From a virus: 50,416 bases of DNA. Position 1 is the stretch's first letter; every line of letters begins with the position of its first letter. Shown in pieces: positions 13,542 to 20,802 of the stretch. The stretch lies in the IMG/VR virus record IMGVR_UViG_3300036822_000288, positions 1 to 50,416 of that record; one strand, 5' to 3'. The notes under the pieces were generated by a model. That model searched no databases, was not told the origin of the DNA, and saw nothing but the letters and a program-made list of their open reading frames with translations. The position numbers and the translations under genes were made by a program.

Positions 13542-14233
13542 GAAACCTCGTAACAGCTATTCAGAATCGTGATGATGGCGCGCTGGCCCGCATGGCTGGT
13601 GAGGGTCCGCAACCTGTTGATCGCGGCGTGCACGAAGACGTGGAACGCCTGGTAGACGCCCTGTTTAGTAACCTGAAGCAGGTTTTCCCGGCATCGGTAA
13701 GCACTGCATGGAAGCGCCCAGAGGACGAGGCCGCCGCCAAGCGCCAGTGGATCGCAGCCTTCGCTGAAAACGGCATTCACAATCGCCAGCAGCTTTCAGC
13801 CGGTATGCGTGAAGCACGCGCCAGTGGTTCGCCATTCCTGCCGTCACCTGGTGAGTTCATCGCGTGGTGCAAGAAAGGCGCTCTGGTCGCCGCTGGCCTG
13901 CCTGACGAAGACACGCTGTATTCGCTGGTGATGACCTACTGCGCCAAACGTGGCGGATATGTCACTGCCGAAGAATACCCATGGGGTAGCAACGCCGAAT
14001 ACTGGATGGTAACCGGCCTGTACAGCATGATGCGCGCCAACAACCTGAGCGAGTCAGAGCTGCGCGTTAAGTGCCGTTCTGAGTTGCGCAAGATGTCACA
14101 GCGTGTCGAAGCTGGCGAAGAAATCCCGGAACCGCGTAAGCAGCTGCTGAAGCTCTCCATCCCATCAACCACCGAGAAGGCACTGGAAGGTGTCGCACTT
14201 CTCCGCGCCACCATGAAGCGAGGCAAATCATGA
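13538..14233 (+). CDS. P: Replication protein P (helicase loader)
   Basis: The 231-aa protein matches lambda P through ENGIHNRQQLSAGMREAR, SPFLPSPGEFIAWC and SNAEYWMVTGLY. P takes host DnaB helicase to the O-ori complex. Its ATG overlaps the O stop by 4 bp with GGAGG upstream, the same coupling as in lambda. The C-terminal 40 residues are less conserved. Confidence 0.92.
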   Translation: MRNLVTAIQNRDDGALARMAGEGPQPVDRGVHEDVERLVDALFSNLKQVFPASVSTAWKRPEDEAAAKRQWIAAFAENGIHNRQQLSAGMREARASGSPFLPSPGEFIAWCKKGALVAAGLPDEDTLYSLVMTYCAKRGGYVTAEEYPWGSNAEYWMVTGLYSMMRANNLSESELRVKCRSELRKMSQRVEAGEEIPEPRKQLLKLSIPSTTEKALEGVALLRATMKRGKS

Positions 14234-14385
14234 GCGAAGGAATCCGCATTCGTTTCGAGCGATTGTACCGAAGTGTGCACGGCAATAAGCATGACCTGAG
14301 TCGAACCTATCTCGGCTATGAGGATGCTGTTGTCGACCGGGCGTTTTTCTTCTGGCTGGAAGGCAGGGAGGGAGCGGCGTCATGA
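14230..14385 (+). CDS. Small phage protein (51 aa)
   Basis: MSEGIRIRFERLYRSVHG starts a basic then aromatic small protein (AFFFWLEGREG). It overlaps both neighbours by 4 bp (ATGA). It occupies the position of lambda ren but I see no clear similarity. Confidence 0.62.
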   Translation: MSEGIRIRFERLYRSVHGNKHDLSRTYLGYEDAVVDRAFFFWLEGREGAAS

Positions 14386-14726
14386 CCAAGCACGTCACTG
14401 AAATTCAGGAAGCCACACTCGACTTCATGAAGAGCTACTGCGCAGAGCACGGCTTCTTTCCGACCATCACCGAAATCACCGAAGCGATGGGATGGAAGTC
14501 GCGCAATACCGCATATCTGCACGTCAAAGCGCTGGAGAAAAAGGGCGTATTGCAACATAAGCACAAACGCAGCCGCAGCATTGTTCTCACCGACAACGGC
14601 ATCAGCCTGCCCGACATCAGCGACGAAGAGTACTGGTATGACGGCGTATTCAAGCCTCAGCTTTACCAGCGTGACGTTGTTGAAGCTATCAAATCGGCCG
14701 GCATGAAAGTTAAGGAGCCATCATGA
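14382..14726 (+). CDS. LexA-like DNA-binding protein without peptidase domain
   Basis: The 114-aa protein has a LexA-type N-terminal winged helix: VTEIQEATLDFMKSYCAEHG, FFPTITEITEAMGW, SRNTAYLHVKALEKKGVL. No Ser/Lys protease follows; instead there is an acidic tail with EEYWYDGV. It may bind SOS-box-like DNA or regulate the nin region. The family is clear, the target is unknown. Confidence 0.76.
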   Translation: MTKHVTEIQEATLDFMKSYCAEHGFFPTITEITEAMGWKSRNTAYLHVKALEKKGVLQHKHKRSRSIVLTDNGISLPDISDEEYWYDGVFKPQLYQRDVVEAIKSAGMKVKEPS

Positions 14727-14854
14727 CACAGGTAATTCACGGACTGACCCGCGAGCAGTTAATCAAGCGCGTATTCAGCGAGAGCAAACCGGCACAGCGC
14801 GATTCCCGTTCCGACAATGGCGGCAAGAGCCAGAAGGAGGCCACCCATGACTAA
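14723..14854 (+). CDS. Small phage protein (43 aa)
   Basis: MTQVIHGLTREQLIKRVF begins a small helical protein with a polar, disordered tail. It has an AAGGAG ribosome site and ATGA-type coupling with the previous gene. Function unknown. Confidence 0.55.
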   Translation: MTQVIHGLTREQLIKRVFSESKPAQRDSRSDNGGKSQKEATHD

Positions 14855-15260
14855 CCACACCATGCCAGTGCTGACAGATGAGCAGCGCGAGAAACTTCAG
14901 AGACACCTTGCGAAAGTATTAGGTCGCCATGAAGCATTCACGCCAATCGGAGAGTACAGCGAGTGTCATCGTCTGGTGCACGAAATCGCTCTGGCTTTAC
15001 TGGAGGATAAGCCAAAGGCATTCCTAATCCACGAGAAGTCCAGAGCATCATGGCTTAGTTTCCAGAACGCGAAAGCATTTAACCCCGCAGATGTTGAAGA
15101 AAATGAAATCTGGCAGGAACCACTCTACACCTCACCGCCAGTTCCTGCGCTGAAGATGCCAGATGAAATCAGATTGCATGGTGATATGGATGAAATTTAT
15201 GTATCAGCATGGAACGCATGCCTCTCCGAAACCAAGCGCCTTAACGGGGTGACCGAATGA
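14847..15260 (+). CDS. Hypothetical phage protein (137 aa)
   Basis: MTNHTMPVLTDEQREKLQRHL begins a helical protein with a later proline-rich segment. AAGGAGGCCACCC precedes the ATG. It resembles mosaic early proteins that exchange C-terminal parts between phages. Function unknown. Confidence 0.66.
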   Translation: MTNHTMPVLTDEQREKLQRHLAKVLGRHEAFTPIGEYSECHRLVHEIALALLEDKPKAFLIHEKSRASWLSFQNAKAFNPADVEENEIWQEPLYTSPPVPALKMPDEIRLHGDMDEIYVSAWNACLSETKRLNGVTE

Positions 15261-15583
15261 ACAAGCTAACCGCTGAGAAGTGCTCATGGCTTATTCGCCA
15301 ACTTAAATCGGCCGAAGTTATGTCTGGAGAATTATCGATTGCAGACCATTACAAACTGCAAGCCCTTCAGATTGCGCTACCAGTGCTGGAGCAGCGTGAG
15401 CCAGCAGAATGGACTGACGAGCAATGCCTTGAGTTCCTTTCAATTGCGTTCCGACACGCAAAAATTAGCGGTGACATCATCATGGATGATATCCGGCTGG
15501 CAGTGAAAATGGTAAATGCTGCGCCTAATCCACCCAAACCCTCCACCACCCCTCAGATTGATAATGATGGGAGGGAAGGATGA
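15257..15583 (+). CDS. Hypothetical phage protein (108 aa)
   Basis: It is mainly helical (NKLTAEKCSWLIRQLKSAEV) with a proline/threonine-rich tail, and is linked by 4-bp overlaps to both neighbours. No known domain seen. Confidence 0.66.
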   Translation: MNKLTAEKCSWLIRQLKSAEVMSGELSIADHYKLQALQIALPVLEQREPAEWTDEQCLEFLSIAFRHAKISGDIIMDDIRLAVKMVNAAPNPPKPSTTPQIDNDGREG

Positions 15584-15843
15584 GTGAAAAGCTGAAGAAT
15601 TGCCCACTTTGCGATTCCGCGGTTAAGTGGTGTGGTGAGAATGAAGGCGATCCGGAAGATAACCACCTGTGCCATCACATCGTATGCACCAACAAAGGGT
15701 GTGGGGCAGATTTCGATTTCCATCTCAGCAATGATGACATGCTTCCTGAAGATACCGAAGGAATGACAGCCGAGGAGTGCATGAAACCATTCAGAGATGA
15801 ATGCGCCAAGCGATTCAACAATCGCCGTAAGGTGGCTTCATGA
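15580..15843 (+). CDS. Lar-like zinc-ribbon protein
   Basis: The 87-aa protein has NCPLCDSAV and VCTNKGCGADF, two cysteine pairs, and a C-terminal CAKRFNNRR, the pattern of the Lar restriction-alleviation family. Rac prophage Lar modulates type I restriction. That activity is inferred here only from the family; similar zinc ribbons are common in nin-region genes. Confidence 0.72.
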   Translation: MSEKLKNCPLCDSAVKWCGENEGDPEDNHLCHHIVCTNKGCGADFDFHLSNDDMLPEDTEGMTAEECMKPFRDECAKRFNNRRKVAS

Positions 15844-16109
15844 CAATCCAAACCAAAGGCGATGATTGCCGTGAAAGTGGAGCGGGGGAAACCAGACGAT
15901 ATGAGATGCGCATCATCCACATGTCGATTCATCCCACGTTTCGGCTAAGGCTGAACGATGGCGGATATGTCTACATGGTATGGCATCACGTCTGCGGACC
16001 AGCGTTCTACCGCGATAAAGCAACCCGTCGGGAGATTATTGACTGGTATCGGGATAAGCAGATAGGCGCCGCTTTCGGGTGGTTTCTTTGCAGAGGTGAA
16101 AGAGCATGA
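15840..16109 (+). CDS. Hypothetical phage protein (89 aa)
   Basis: The product has a beta-rich centre (TFRLRLNDGGYVYMVWHHVCG) and a basic helix, KATRREIIDWYRDKQ. It is in the overlapping-gene chain of the nin region. Function unknown. Confidence 0.62.
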   Translation: MTIQTKGDDCRESGAGETRRYEMRIIHMSIHPTFRLRLNDGGYVYMVWHHVCGPAFYRDKATRREIIDWYRDKQIGAAFGWFLCRGERA

Positions 16110-16195
16110 CATACATCGCAGAAATCATATCGGGGCTGACATCACTGTTAGCCCTTTTTATTGGGCTTCGTGAAATGGTCAGGAGGGGAGTGTGA
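16106..16195 (+). CDS. Tiny membrane protein (29 aa)
   Basis: MTYIAEIISGLTSLLALFIGL is hydrophobic and is followed by REMVRRGV. This fits one membrane helix with a basic cytoplasmic tail. It overlaps its neighbours by 4 and 1 bp. Confidence 0.55.
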   Translation: MTYIAEIISGLTSLLALFIGLREMVRRGV

Positions 16196-16374
16196 TGGAA
16201 AAATTAACCGCCGCGCAGCAAAAATTCATTAACGAAATGTCACAAACCAAGCGCAAGAACCTTAACCCGGACAACAAAACTGGCAACGCGCTAAAGAGAA
16301 AGGGCCTGACCTTTTATGCCATCTTTGTTGGATGGTGCGTCACTGCTGAAGGTATGAAATACGTGAAGGAGTAA
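16195..16374 (+). CDS. Small basic phage protein (59 aa)
   Basis: The ATG at 16195 overlaps the preceding stop; GGAGGGGA lies upstream. MEKLTAAQQKFINEMSQTKR is helical and basic. Function unknown. Confidence 0.58.
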   Translation: MEKLTAAQQKFINEMSQTKRKNLNPDNKTGNALKRKGLTFYAIFVGWCVTAEGMKYVKE

Positions 16375-16377
16375 CCC

Positions 16378-16575
16378 ATGAGCAACGTAATCCCCCTCAG
16401 ACCTAATCAGCAACTTCATGAAGCCATTGAGACGCTAACCAAGCTTCAATATGCGCTGGGCGCCATATGCACCCCAAACTTTGCTGACCAGATTATGAAA
16501 AATCAGGCACAGCAACTTTCCAAAGAGCTTCACGACAACCTCTATGACTATCTGGAGACAATCGAAGGGAGGTAA
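16378..16575 (+). CDS. Hypothetical phage protein (65 aa)
   Basis: MSNVIPLRPNQQLHEAIETL begins a helical protein, a form seen upstream of ninB in several lambdoids. An AAGGAGTAACCC ribosome site is present. Function unknown. Confidence 0.62.
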   Translation: MSNVIPLRPNQQLHEAIETLTKLQYALGAICTPNFADQIMKNQAQQLSKELHDNLYDYLETIEGR

Positions 16576-16577
16576 CA

Positions 16578-17012
16578 GTGGAAACGCAACGTTATCTACT
16601 GAGAAACAACAGCGTCAGACAGAACTGCATCAGCGCCATCCAGCAACTCCCCACCGACACCGAAAAACCTCTGCAAGTAACCATCCAGGAAGATACCCGC
16701 AGTCTTGCGCAGAACCGCATGCTTTGGGCTTGCCTGCATGACGTATCGCAGCAGGTGGTGTGGTACGGCCGGAAACTGGACTCGGAGAGCTGGAAGAACA
16801 TCTTCAGCGCCGCACAGCATCAGCAGGACACGGTGCCGGGCATCAACGGCGGCTTTGTCGTTCTCGGTAAATCAACCAGCAAAATGCGCGTCAGCGAGAT
16901 GCGCGACCTCATAACCATCATCCATGCCTTCGGTGCAGAGCATAACGTCAGATTCAGCGATGAGTCGGCGCGCGCTGCAGAGTGGGCTGGCAGATTCGGG
17001 AGTGCAGCATGA
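16578..17012 (+). CDS. ninB: NinB recombination protein
   Basis: The 144-aa protein matches NinB (Orf of lambda): KPLQVTIQEDTRSLAQNRMLW, YGRKLDSESWKNIF and the C-terminal helical part. NinB binds single-stranded DNA and SSB and substitutes for RecFOR in phage recombination. The start is GTG with GGGAGGTAACA upstream. Confidence 0.9.
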   Translation: METQRYLLRNNSVRQNCISAIQQLPTDTEKPLQVTIQEDTRSLAQNRMLWACLHDVSQQVVWYGRKLDSESWKNIFSAAQHQQDTVPGINGGFVVLGKSTSKMRVSEMRDLITIIHAFGAEHNVRFSDESARAAEWAGRFGSAA

Positions 17013-17158
17013 GCAAGGGCAGATACCAGCACCACACCCAAGAGCAATGCAATAAGGTGGCAAAGTTACGTCAGATTGGCCTGACCTGGAACGTTATAAG
17101 CCAGCGAATGGGCTGCAGTATGGACTCATGCAGAAATATGTTTGCGAGGGCGCGATGA
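17009..17158 (+). CDS. Small HTH-like nin-region protein (49 aa)
   Basis: MSKGRYQHHTQEQCNKVAKL then RQIGLTWNVISQRMGCSMDS resembles a homeodomain-like helix-turn-helix. Both ends overlap neighbours by 4 bp. It is a small DNA-binding candidate, not NinH. Confidence 0.6.
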   Translation: MSKGRYQHHTQEQCNKVAKLRQIGLTWNVISQRMGCSMDSCRNMFARAR

Positions 17159-17373
17159 GTAAGTTAACGCGAAACCCACACAGACAAGGCGTTCATGTGC
17201 ACTTAGGTGGTGACCATGAAGAAACGGAGCGCTACGAAAACCACGCCATCTACGACACCAAATCACCCCGCAAGAAACCAAAACCCAAACTTACCGAAAG
17301 CCAGATTGAAACCTTCAAATACTGCGAGTCGCTACGCCGGACGGTAGCCAGCCGCATGAGGATTGCGCGATGA
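17155..17373 (+). CDS. NinE-like protein
   Basis: The C-terminal half, RKKPKPKLTESQIETFKY then a basic helix ending SRMRIAR, resembles lambda NinE (NKPKPIPKESDVKTFNY). The N-terminal half is different, without NinE's cysteines. 72 aa. Function of NinE is unknown. Confidence 0.6.
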   Translation: MSKLTRNPHRQGVHVHLGGDHEETERYENHAIYDTKSPRKKPKPKLTESQIETFKYCESLRRTVASRMRIAR

Positions 17374-17606
17374 AAATAAAAACGGATTACGCCCTTTTGG
17401 ATGCGCTTATTCAGGAGCGAATTGCTGCAGGCAATAACACCTTCATGCTGATTGATGGGGGAAAGGTATTTAAAGAGGCTAGTCGGTTAGAGGCTGAAAT
17501 TAATAGCGCCGCTTTCCGCATTATTGACCGACGACTACAGGCGTTGCGAAAAAAAGGGTTTATCAAATTCTCAACAGCAGAGAAGTGGACGGTGGTTTAT
17601 GAGTGA
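17370..17606 (+). CDS. Hypothetical phage protein (78 aa)
   Basis: A helical protein beginning MKIKTDYALLDALIQERIA ends with a beta hairpin, GFIKFSTAEKWTVVYE, suggesting a winged-helix fold. It overlaps its neighbours. Function unknown. Confidence 0.62.
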   Translation: MKIKTDYALLDALIQERIAAGNNTFMLIDGGKVFKEASRLEAEINSAAFRIIDRRLQALRKKGFIKFSTAEKWTVVYE

Positions 17607-17874
17607 GCGCTGCCACCGCTGCCACACCATCCTCACCAGTGAAGACAAGCATTGGTATGGAGTCGCATGTGAGTCCTGTGAAACCGACCTCAAGTGGGAA
17701 GAGTATGAGAAACACAACCCCATCAAATCAGCCCACTGGCGCTGGCGAGCCATATGCTTTGGTTTGCGTTGGTTGCGGCATTACCCTGCAGCAGCAGGAA
17801 ACCTATGCATGCGATGGCTGCGCGGCCGGCTGGATGCAAGACTACAACTTCAGAATGCACGGAGGGACAGATGA
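17599..17874 (+). CDS. Zinc-knuckle protein overlapping ninF (91 aa)
   Basis: MSERCHRCHTIL and GVACESCETDL give two CxxC knuckles in the first 40 residues. Beyond about residue 45 the sequence is arginine/tryptophan-rich and overlaps ninF (17705-17884) in another frame for 170 bp. The first part looks genuine; the tail may be an extension that lost its stop. Confidence 0.55.
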   Translation: MSERCHRCHTILTSEDKHWYGVACESCETDLKWEEYEKHNPIKSAHWRWRAICFGLRWLRHYPAAAGNLCMRWLRGRLDARLQLQNARRDR

Positions 17875-17884
17875 GGAATCATAG
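17705..17884 (+). CDS. ninF: NinF-like protein
   Basis: The 59-aa protein has LVCVGCGITL, YACDGCAAGW and MHGGTDEE, close in layout to lambda NinF (two cysteine pairs, acidic end). The ATG lies inside the zinc-knuckle ORF. Function unknown. Confidence 0.65.
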   Translation: MRNTTPSNQPTGAGEPYALVCVGCGITLQQQETYACDGCAAGWMQDYNFRMHGGTDEES

Positions 17885-18098
17885 AATTTTGATTTTAGGC
17901 ATTCTGCCTGTCGTTATGGAACGGGCGTTATCCCATGCAGCTGAGCTTGTCAGCATCAATGAGCTAAAGCGCCAGCAATGGGAATCACCTGCAGCGATGC
18001 TGAGTTACAAGCCAACCGAGGCGTGGCAGGAGAAACCAAGTCGCCGCGGTGGATTCGCAGCAGCCCGCAGGCAAGCTAAGAAAAACAGGAGACGATAA
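17871..18098 (+). CDS. Small basic nin-region protein (75 aa)
   Basis: The product begins MRNHRILILGILPVVMERAL and ends with a strongly basic tail, AAARRQAKKNRRR. It lies between ninF and ninG with 14-bp and 1-bp overlaps. The tail suggests nucleic-acid contact; function unknown. Confidence 0.6.
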   Translation: MRNHRILILGILPVVMERALSHAAELVSINELKRQQWESPAAMLSYKPTEAWQEKPSRRGGFAAARRQAKKNRRR

Positions 18099-18673
18099 TG
18101 GCACAGGCTAAACAGCCAAAGCCGAAGAAATGCAAATGTTGTCCTGAGAAGTTCATCCCCCGCAATAGCCTCCAAACCGTCTGCTCACCAAAATGTGCCA
18201 TCCAACTCGCCAACCAACTATCCGAGCGTAAGCAAAAGCGCCAGGAGAAAGAACAGCGCGCCGCATGGAACAAGCGCAAGGCAGATGTGAAGCCGTTAAG
18301 CCACTGGATCAACATGACCCAGCGAGCATTCAACGACTACATCAGGGAACGGGACGGGGATATTTGCATAAGTTGCGGCAGCACAACGGCAGTCAGTTAC
18401 CACGCCGGGCATTACCGGACAACGGCAGCGGCTTCGCAGTTAAGGTTCAACGAGGATGGATGCCACAGCCAATGTGCATCTTGCAACGTTCACCACTCTG
18501 GCGCCATCGGCCCATACCGCATCAACCTCATAGCAAAAATCGGCCTTCAGCGCGTTCTGGCGCTCGAATCAAACAACACACCTCACCGATACACCAGAGA
18601 AGAACTGGACGCGATACGTGCGCGTTACAGGGCTTTGCTGCGTGCATTGGTCAAAGAGAGAGAAGCAGCGTGA
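18098..18673 (+). CDS. ninG: NinG (Rap) recombination nuclease
   Basis: The 191-aa protein matches NinG: N-terminal zinc site CKCCPEKFIPRNSLQTVCSPKC, a basic coiled linker, DGDICISCGS and CHSQCASCNVHHSG. Lambda Rap cleaves branched DNA (Holliday junctions and D-loops) in phage recombination. An AGGAGACGATA ribosome site precedes the ATG. Confidence 0.9.
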   Translation: MAQAKQPKPKKCKCCPEKFIPRNSLQTVCSPKCAIQLANQLSERKQKRQEKEQRAAWNKRKADVKPLSHWINMTQRAFNDYIRERDGDICISCGSTTAVSYHAGHYRTTAAASQLRFNEDGCHSQCASCNVHHSGAIGPYRINLIAKIGLQRVLALESNNTPHRYTREELDAIRARYRALLRALVKEREAA

Positions 18674-19041
18674 AACTAACACCCAAGCAGCGCGGTGAGT
18701 TGCGCATGAAGTTTGGCGGCCGCTGTGCGTATTGCGGAAGTGATCTTGCTGAAAAATGGCACGCAGACCACGTGAAACCTGTGCTTCGCCACATGAATGG
18801 CAGCGGAATGATTTATACGGAACATGACACAGAAGACAATTTAGTGCCGGCATGTCACGGCTGCAATCTCCATAAGCACTGTAATAGCCTTGAAGATTAC
18901 CGCCGCATTATCGATGACGGACGCCGCGAATTTCTTCGATCTGGAAAAGGCAAAGCACTAGTCAGAATGGGACTGGTTGAGATGAAGCCTGACCCGATTG
19001 TTTTCTGGTTCGAGCGATATCAGAAGGAGCAAGCAGCATGA
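18670..19041 (+). CDS. HNH endonuclease
   Basis: The start is GTG at 18670, overlapping the ninG stop (123 aa). The HNH motif is clear: CAYCGSDLAEKWHADHVKP then DNLVPACHGCNLHK, with the zinc cysteines in place. It may be a free-standing homing-type nuclease or a recombination accessory of NinG. Confidence 0.85.
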   Translation: MKLTPKQRGELRMKFGGRCAYCGSDLAEKWHADHVKPVLRHMNGSGMIYTEHDTEDNLVPACHGCNLHKHCNSLEDYRRIIDDGRREFLRSGKGKALVRMGLVEMKPDPIVFWFERYQKEQAA

Positions 19042-19163
19042 TTGAATCCCTGAAAAAGAAATGGTTCCGGCTAAGGATTATGCGTGTGCCTGGCATGTAC
19101 GAGAGCAATTACCGACTTCTGCGATTAGAGCTGAAATTAAGGGGAGCGAACCATGGGTCTTGA
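19038..19163 (+). CDS. Small basic protein (41 aa)
   Basis: MIESLKKKWFRLRIMRVPGM is a highly basic peptide. It overlaps both the HNH gene and the start of Q. Coding status is supported by the overlaps and AAGGAG site only. Confidence 0.5.
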   Translation: MIESLKKKWFRLRIMRVPGMYESNYRLLRLELKLRGANHGS

Positions 19164-19920
19164 AGCCACAGTGAAGTACCACTTCCCGAAGGGGCAGAAC
19201 TTCAGCGGGACATCGCCACAGACTTCACCAGATACGCTCACAGGCACTGATTACATCGCTGCCATGGGAATGGCTATGGCTCGCGCTCCGATTGGTTACA
19301 GCGCGTTTATGGGTAAGGTTGGAGTGAGTGAGAACGACGCTGCGAACGCCGTTTTCCTTTTGACTGAATTTGCATTTAACACCTGCGATAAGGTTGCCGC
19401 CTTACGCAAGCTAGATGAACACGATAAGTTATATGTCATGCAAACACTCGCAACTTATGCATTCATGGATTATTGCAGAAGTGCCGCGAGCAAAAAGCCG
19501 TGCTCCTGCTGTGATGGCGAGGGTTTCATTGACGCTGAAGTCTTCACGATGAAGGGTGTTTTCTCAGTACCTGGCACATATGAGATGCGTGAGCAGGTAA
19601 GAGTCCTTTGCAAAACCTGCAAGGGAAAAGGTCTCATCTCAACCGCATGCCGTGATTGCAATGGGCGCGGGCGCGCGGTGATGAAAGCGGAGACTGAAAA
19701 GCAGGGCGTACCGGTGATGGGCGACTGTAAGCGCTGCTGCGGGCGTGGATTTGAACGCATCCCATCCACTGAGGCGCACAATGCGGTCTGCATGCTCACC
19801 GATGAAATCAGCCTGGATACCTGGAAGAAAAGCGTAAAGCCATTTTATGACGAGCTAATCACCAAGCTGGAGGTCGAGGAATCATGGGCTAATGCGGCGC
19901 TGAATAAGGTGACTGCATAA
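19153..19920 (+). CDS. Q: Antitermination protein Q (phage 82 type)
   Basis: The 255-aa protein matches the large, zinc-containing Q family (phage 82-like): SCCDGEGFID, CKTCKGKG, CRDCNGRG and CKRCCGRG make repeated cysteine knuckles. Q loads on polymerase paused at pR' and lets it pass tR' and terminators in the late operon. Its place at the end of the early right operon fits. The start has AGGGGAGCGAACC. Confidence 0.9.
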   Translation: MGLEATVKYHFPKGQNFSGTSPQTSPDTLTGTDYIAAMGMAMARAPIGYSAFMGKVGVSENDAANAVFLLTEFAFNTCDKVAALRKLDEHDKLYVMQTLATYAFMDYCRSAASKKPCSCCDGEGFIDAEVFTMKGVFSVPGTYEMREQVRVLCKTCKGKGLISTACRDCNGRGRAVMKAETEKQGVPVMGDCKRCCGRGFERIPSTEAHNAVCMLTDEISLDTWKKSVKPFYDELITKLEVEESWANAALNKVTA

Positions 19921-19931
19921 CGCAATCAGAA

Positions 19932-20062
19932 ATAGCTCATTAATTTATAGTGAGCTATTTACTTTTCCCGAAGCTGGGGATATGATTCCTAACAGTTGAA
20001 GTTGCGCTCTGTTGTTGAAAGGGTGCGATAAATCGACAAATCCATCACAAGTGAGTGATTAA
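19932..20062 (+). promoter_or_regulatory. Probable pR'/qut region
   Basis: This non-coding stretch after Q should hold the late promoter. It has a hairpin AGCTCA/TGAGCT at about 19935-19953 and several -35/-10-like elements, none with ideal spacing. I infer the region from context and cannot fix the promoter. Confidence 0.4.
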
Positions 20063-20096
20063 AAGCGCCACGGTTACCAGCCTAAGGCGCTTTTTT
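20063..20096 (+). terminator. tR': tR'-like terminator
   Basis: AAGCGCC and GGCGCTT pair across a 15-nt loop, followed by six Ts. It lies just downstream of the presumed pR', as tR' does in lambda. Confidence 0.8.
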
Positions 20097-20112
20097 ATTG
20101 CCTGCAATATCC

Positions 20113-20187
20113 GGGTAGGTCGTATAAAGGTCATTACGGTTGGCTGTTAACCAACTTATCGTGGTTCGATTCCACGCCTTCCCGCCA
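20113..20187 (+). tRNA. tRNA-Asn (GTT)
   Basis: The cloverleaf can be drawn by hand: acceptor GGGTAGG/CCTTCCC (one T-T mismatch at pair 4), D-arm with a weak last pair, anticodon arm GTTGG-CTGTTAA-CCAAC with anticodon GTT, variable TTAT, T-arm CGTGG-TTCGATT-CCACG, discriminator G and encoded CCA. A tRNA gene just after Q is also seen in Shiga-toxin phages. It would boost AAC/AAU decoding during late synthesis. Confidence 0.85.
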
Positions 20188-20229
20188 AATCTCAAAATCA
20201 CGCTCTTTTGCGATTGCGTGAGATTATTC

Positions 20230-20262
20230 AAAGGTCAGCCACAGAGCTGGCCTTTCTTCTTT
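20230..20262 (+). terminator. Rho-independent terminator after tRNA-Asn
   Basis: AAAGGTCAGC/GCTGGCCTTT forms a 10-bp stem (one G-U) followed by CTTCTTT. The late transcript must read through it under Q. Confidence 0.7.
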
Positions 20263-20325
20263 CGCCCCTACCAAACACTGCGACCTCACGGATTATCCCT
20301 AAGTGGTAGCGGGCGTCTTTTATGC

Positions 20326-20351
20326 ATAAAAAATCCGCACTCAGGCGGATT
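20326..20351 (-). terminator. Minus-strand terminator
   Basis: AATCCGC/GCGGATT stem; the T run is on the minus strand. The rest of 20263-20478 shows no convincing gene. Confidence 0.45.
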
Positions 20352-20478
20352 CATTCTCATTGGCTACCTAACGGCGCAAGGCGGGCTTCTCTCTCGACAA
20401 GATGAAGCTTAACCGGGCTTGTCCTGTTCAACCTCTAGACAATTCCTATTTGGACAAGTCCCCTGTGCGGGGGTGGAA

Positions 20479-20802
20479 ATGAAACGTATGCCTTATAAAT
20501 CCGATCCGGGCTTTATTGCCACGCTGATTGCGCTGGGCATGACTGTACTCGGCGCGGTGGCTGCATATGCCTACAAAGTTCTGAGTGGTGACACCTTTAG
20601 CTGGCGGACGCTTTGCCTGCAGCTGATCGTGTCCATATTTGCTGGGTTCCTGATGATGCTACTTGCCACTTACTGGAACTGGCCACAGGAAGTAACCGGC
20701 GCAATCTGCGGTATGGCTGGCTGGTCTGGCTCATCCCTTATCAAAGCCCTTGAAAAACGCTTCCTGCAGAAAGCAAGCGGCGACACAGGAGTAGCTGAAT
20801 GA
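20479..20802 (+). CDS. Holin (LydA/phage holin family)
   Basis: The 107-aa protein has three hydrophobic helices (FIATLIALGMTVLGAVAAYAY; LCLQLIVSIFAGFLMMLLA; VTGAICGMAGWSG) and a charged C-terminal tail, the class I holin plan. It opens the inner membrane at lysis time. The start at 20479 follows GGGGGTGGAA; a second ATG three codons on (MPYKSDPG) could give a dual-start product, as in lambda S. Confidence 0.85.
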   Translation: MKRMPYKSDPGFIATLIALGMTVLGAVAAYAYKVLSGDTFSWRTLCLQLIVSIFAGFLMMLLATYWNWPQEVTGAICGMAGWSGSSLIKALEKRFLQKASGDTGVAE

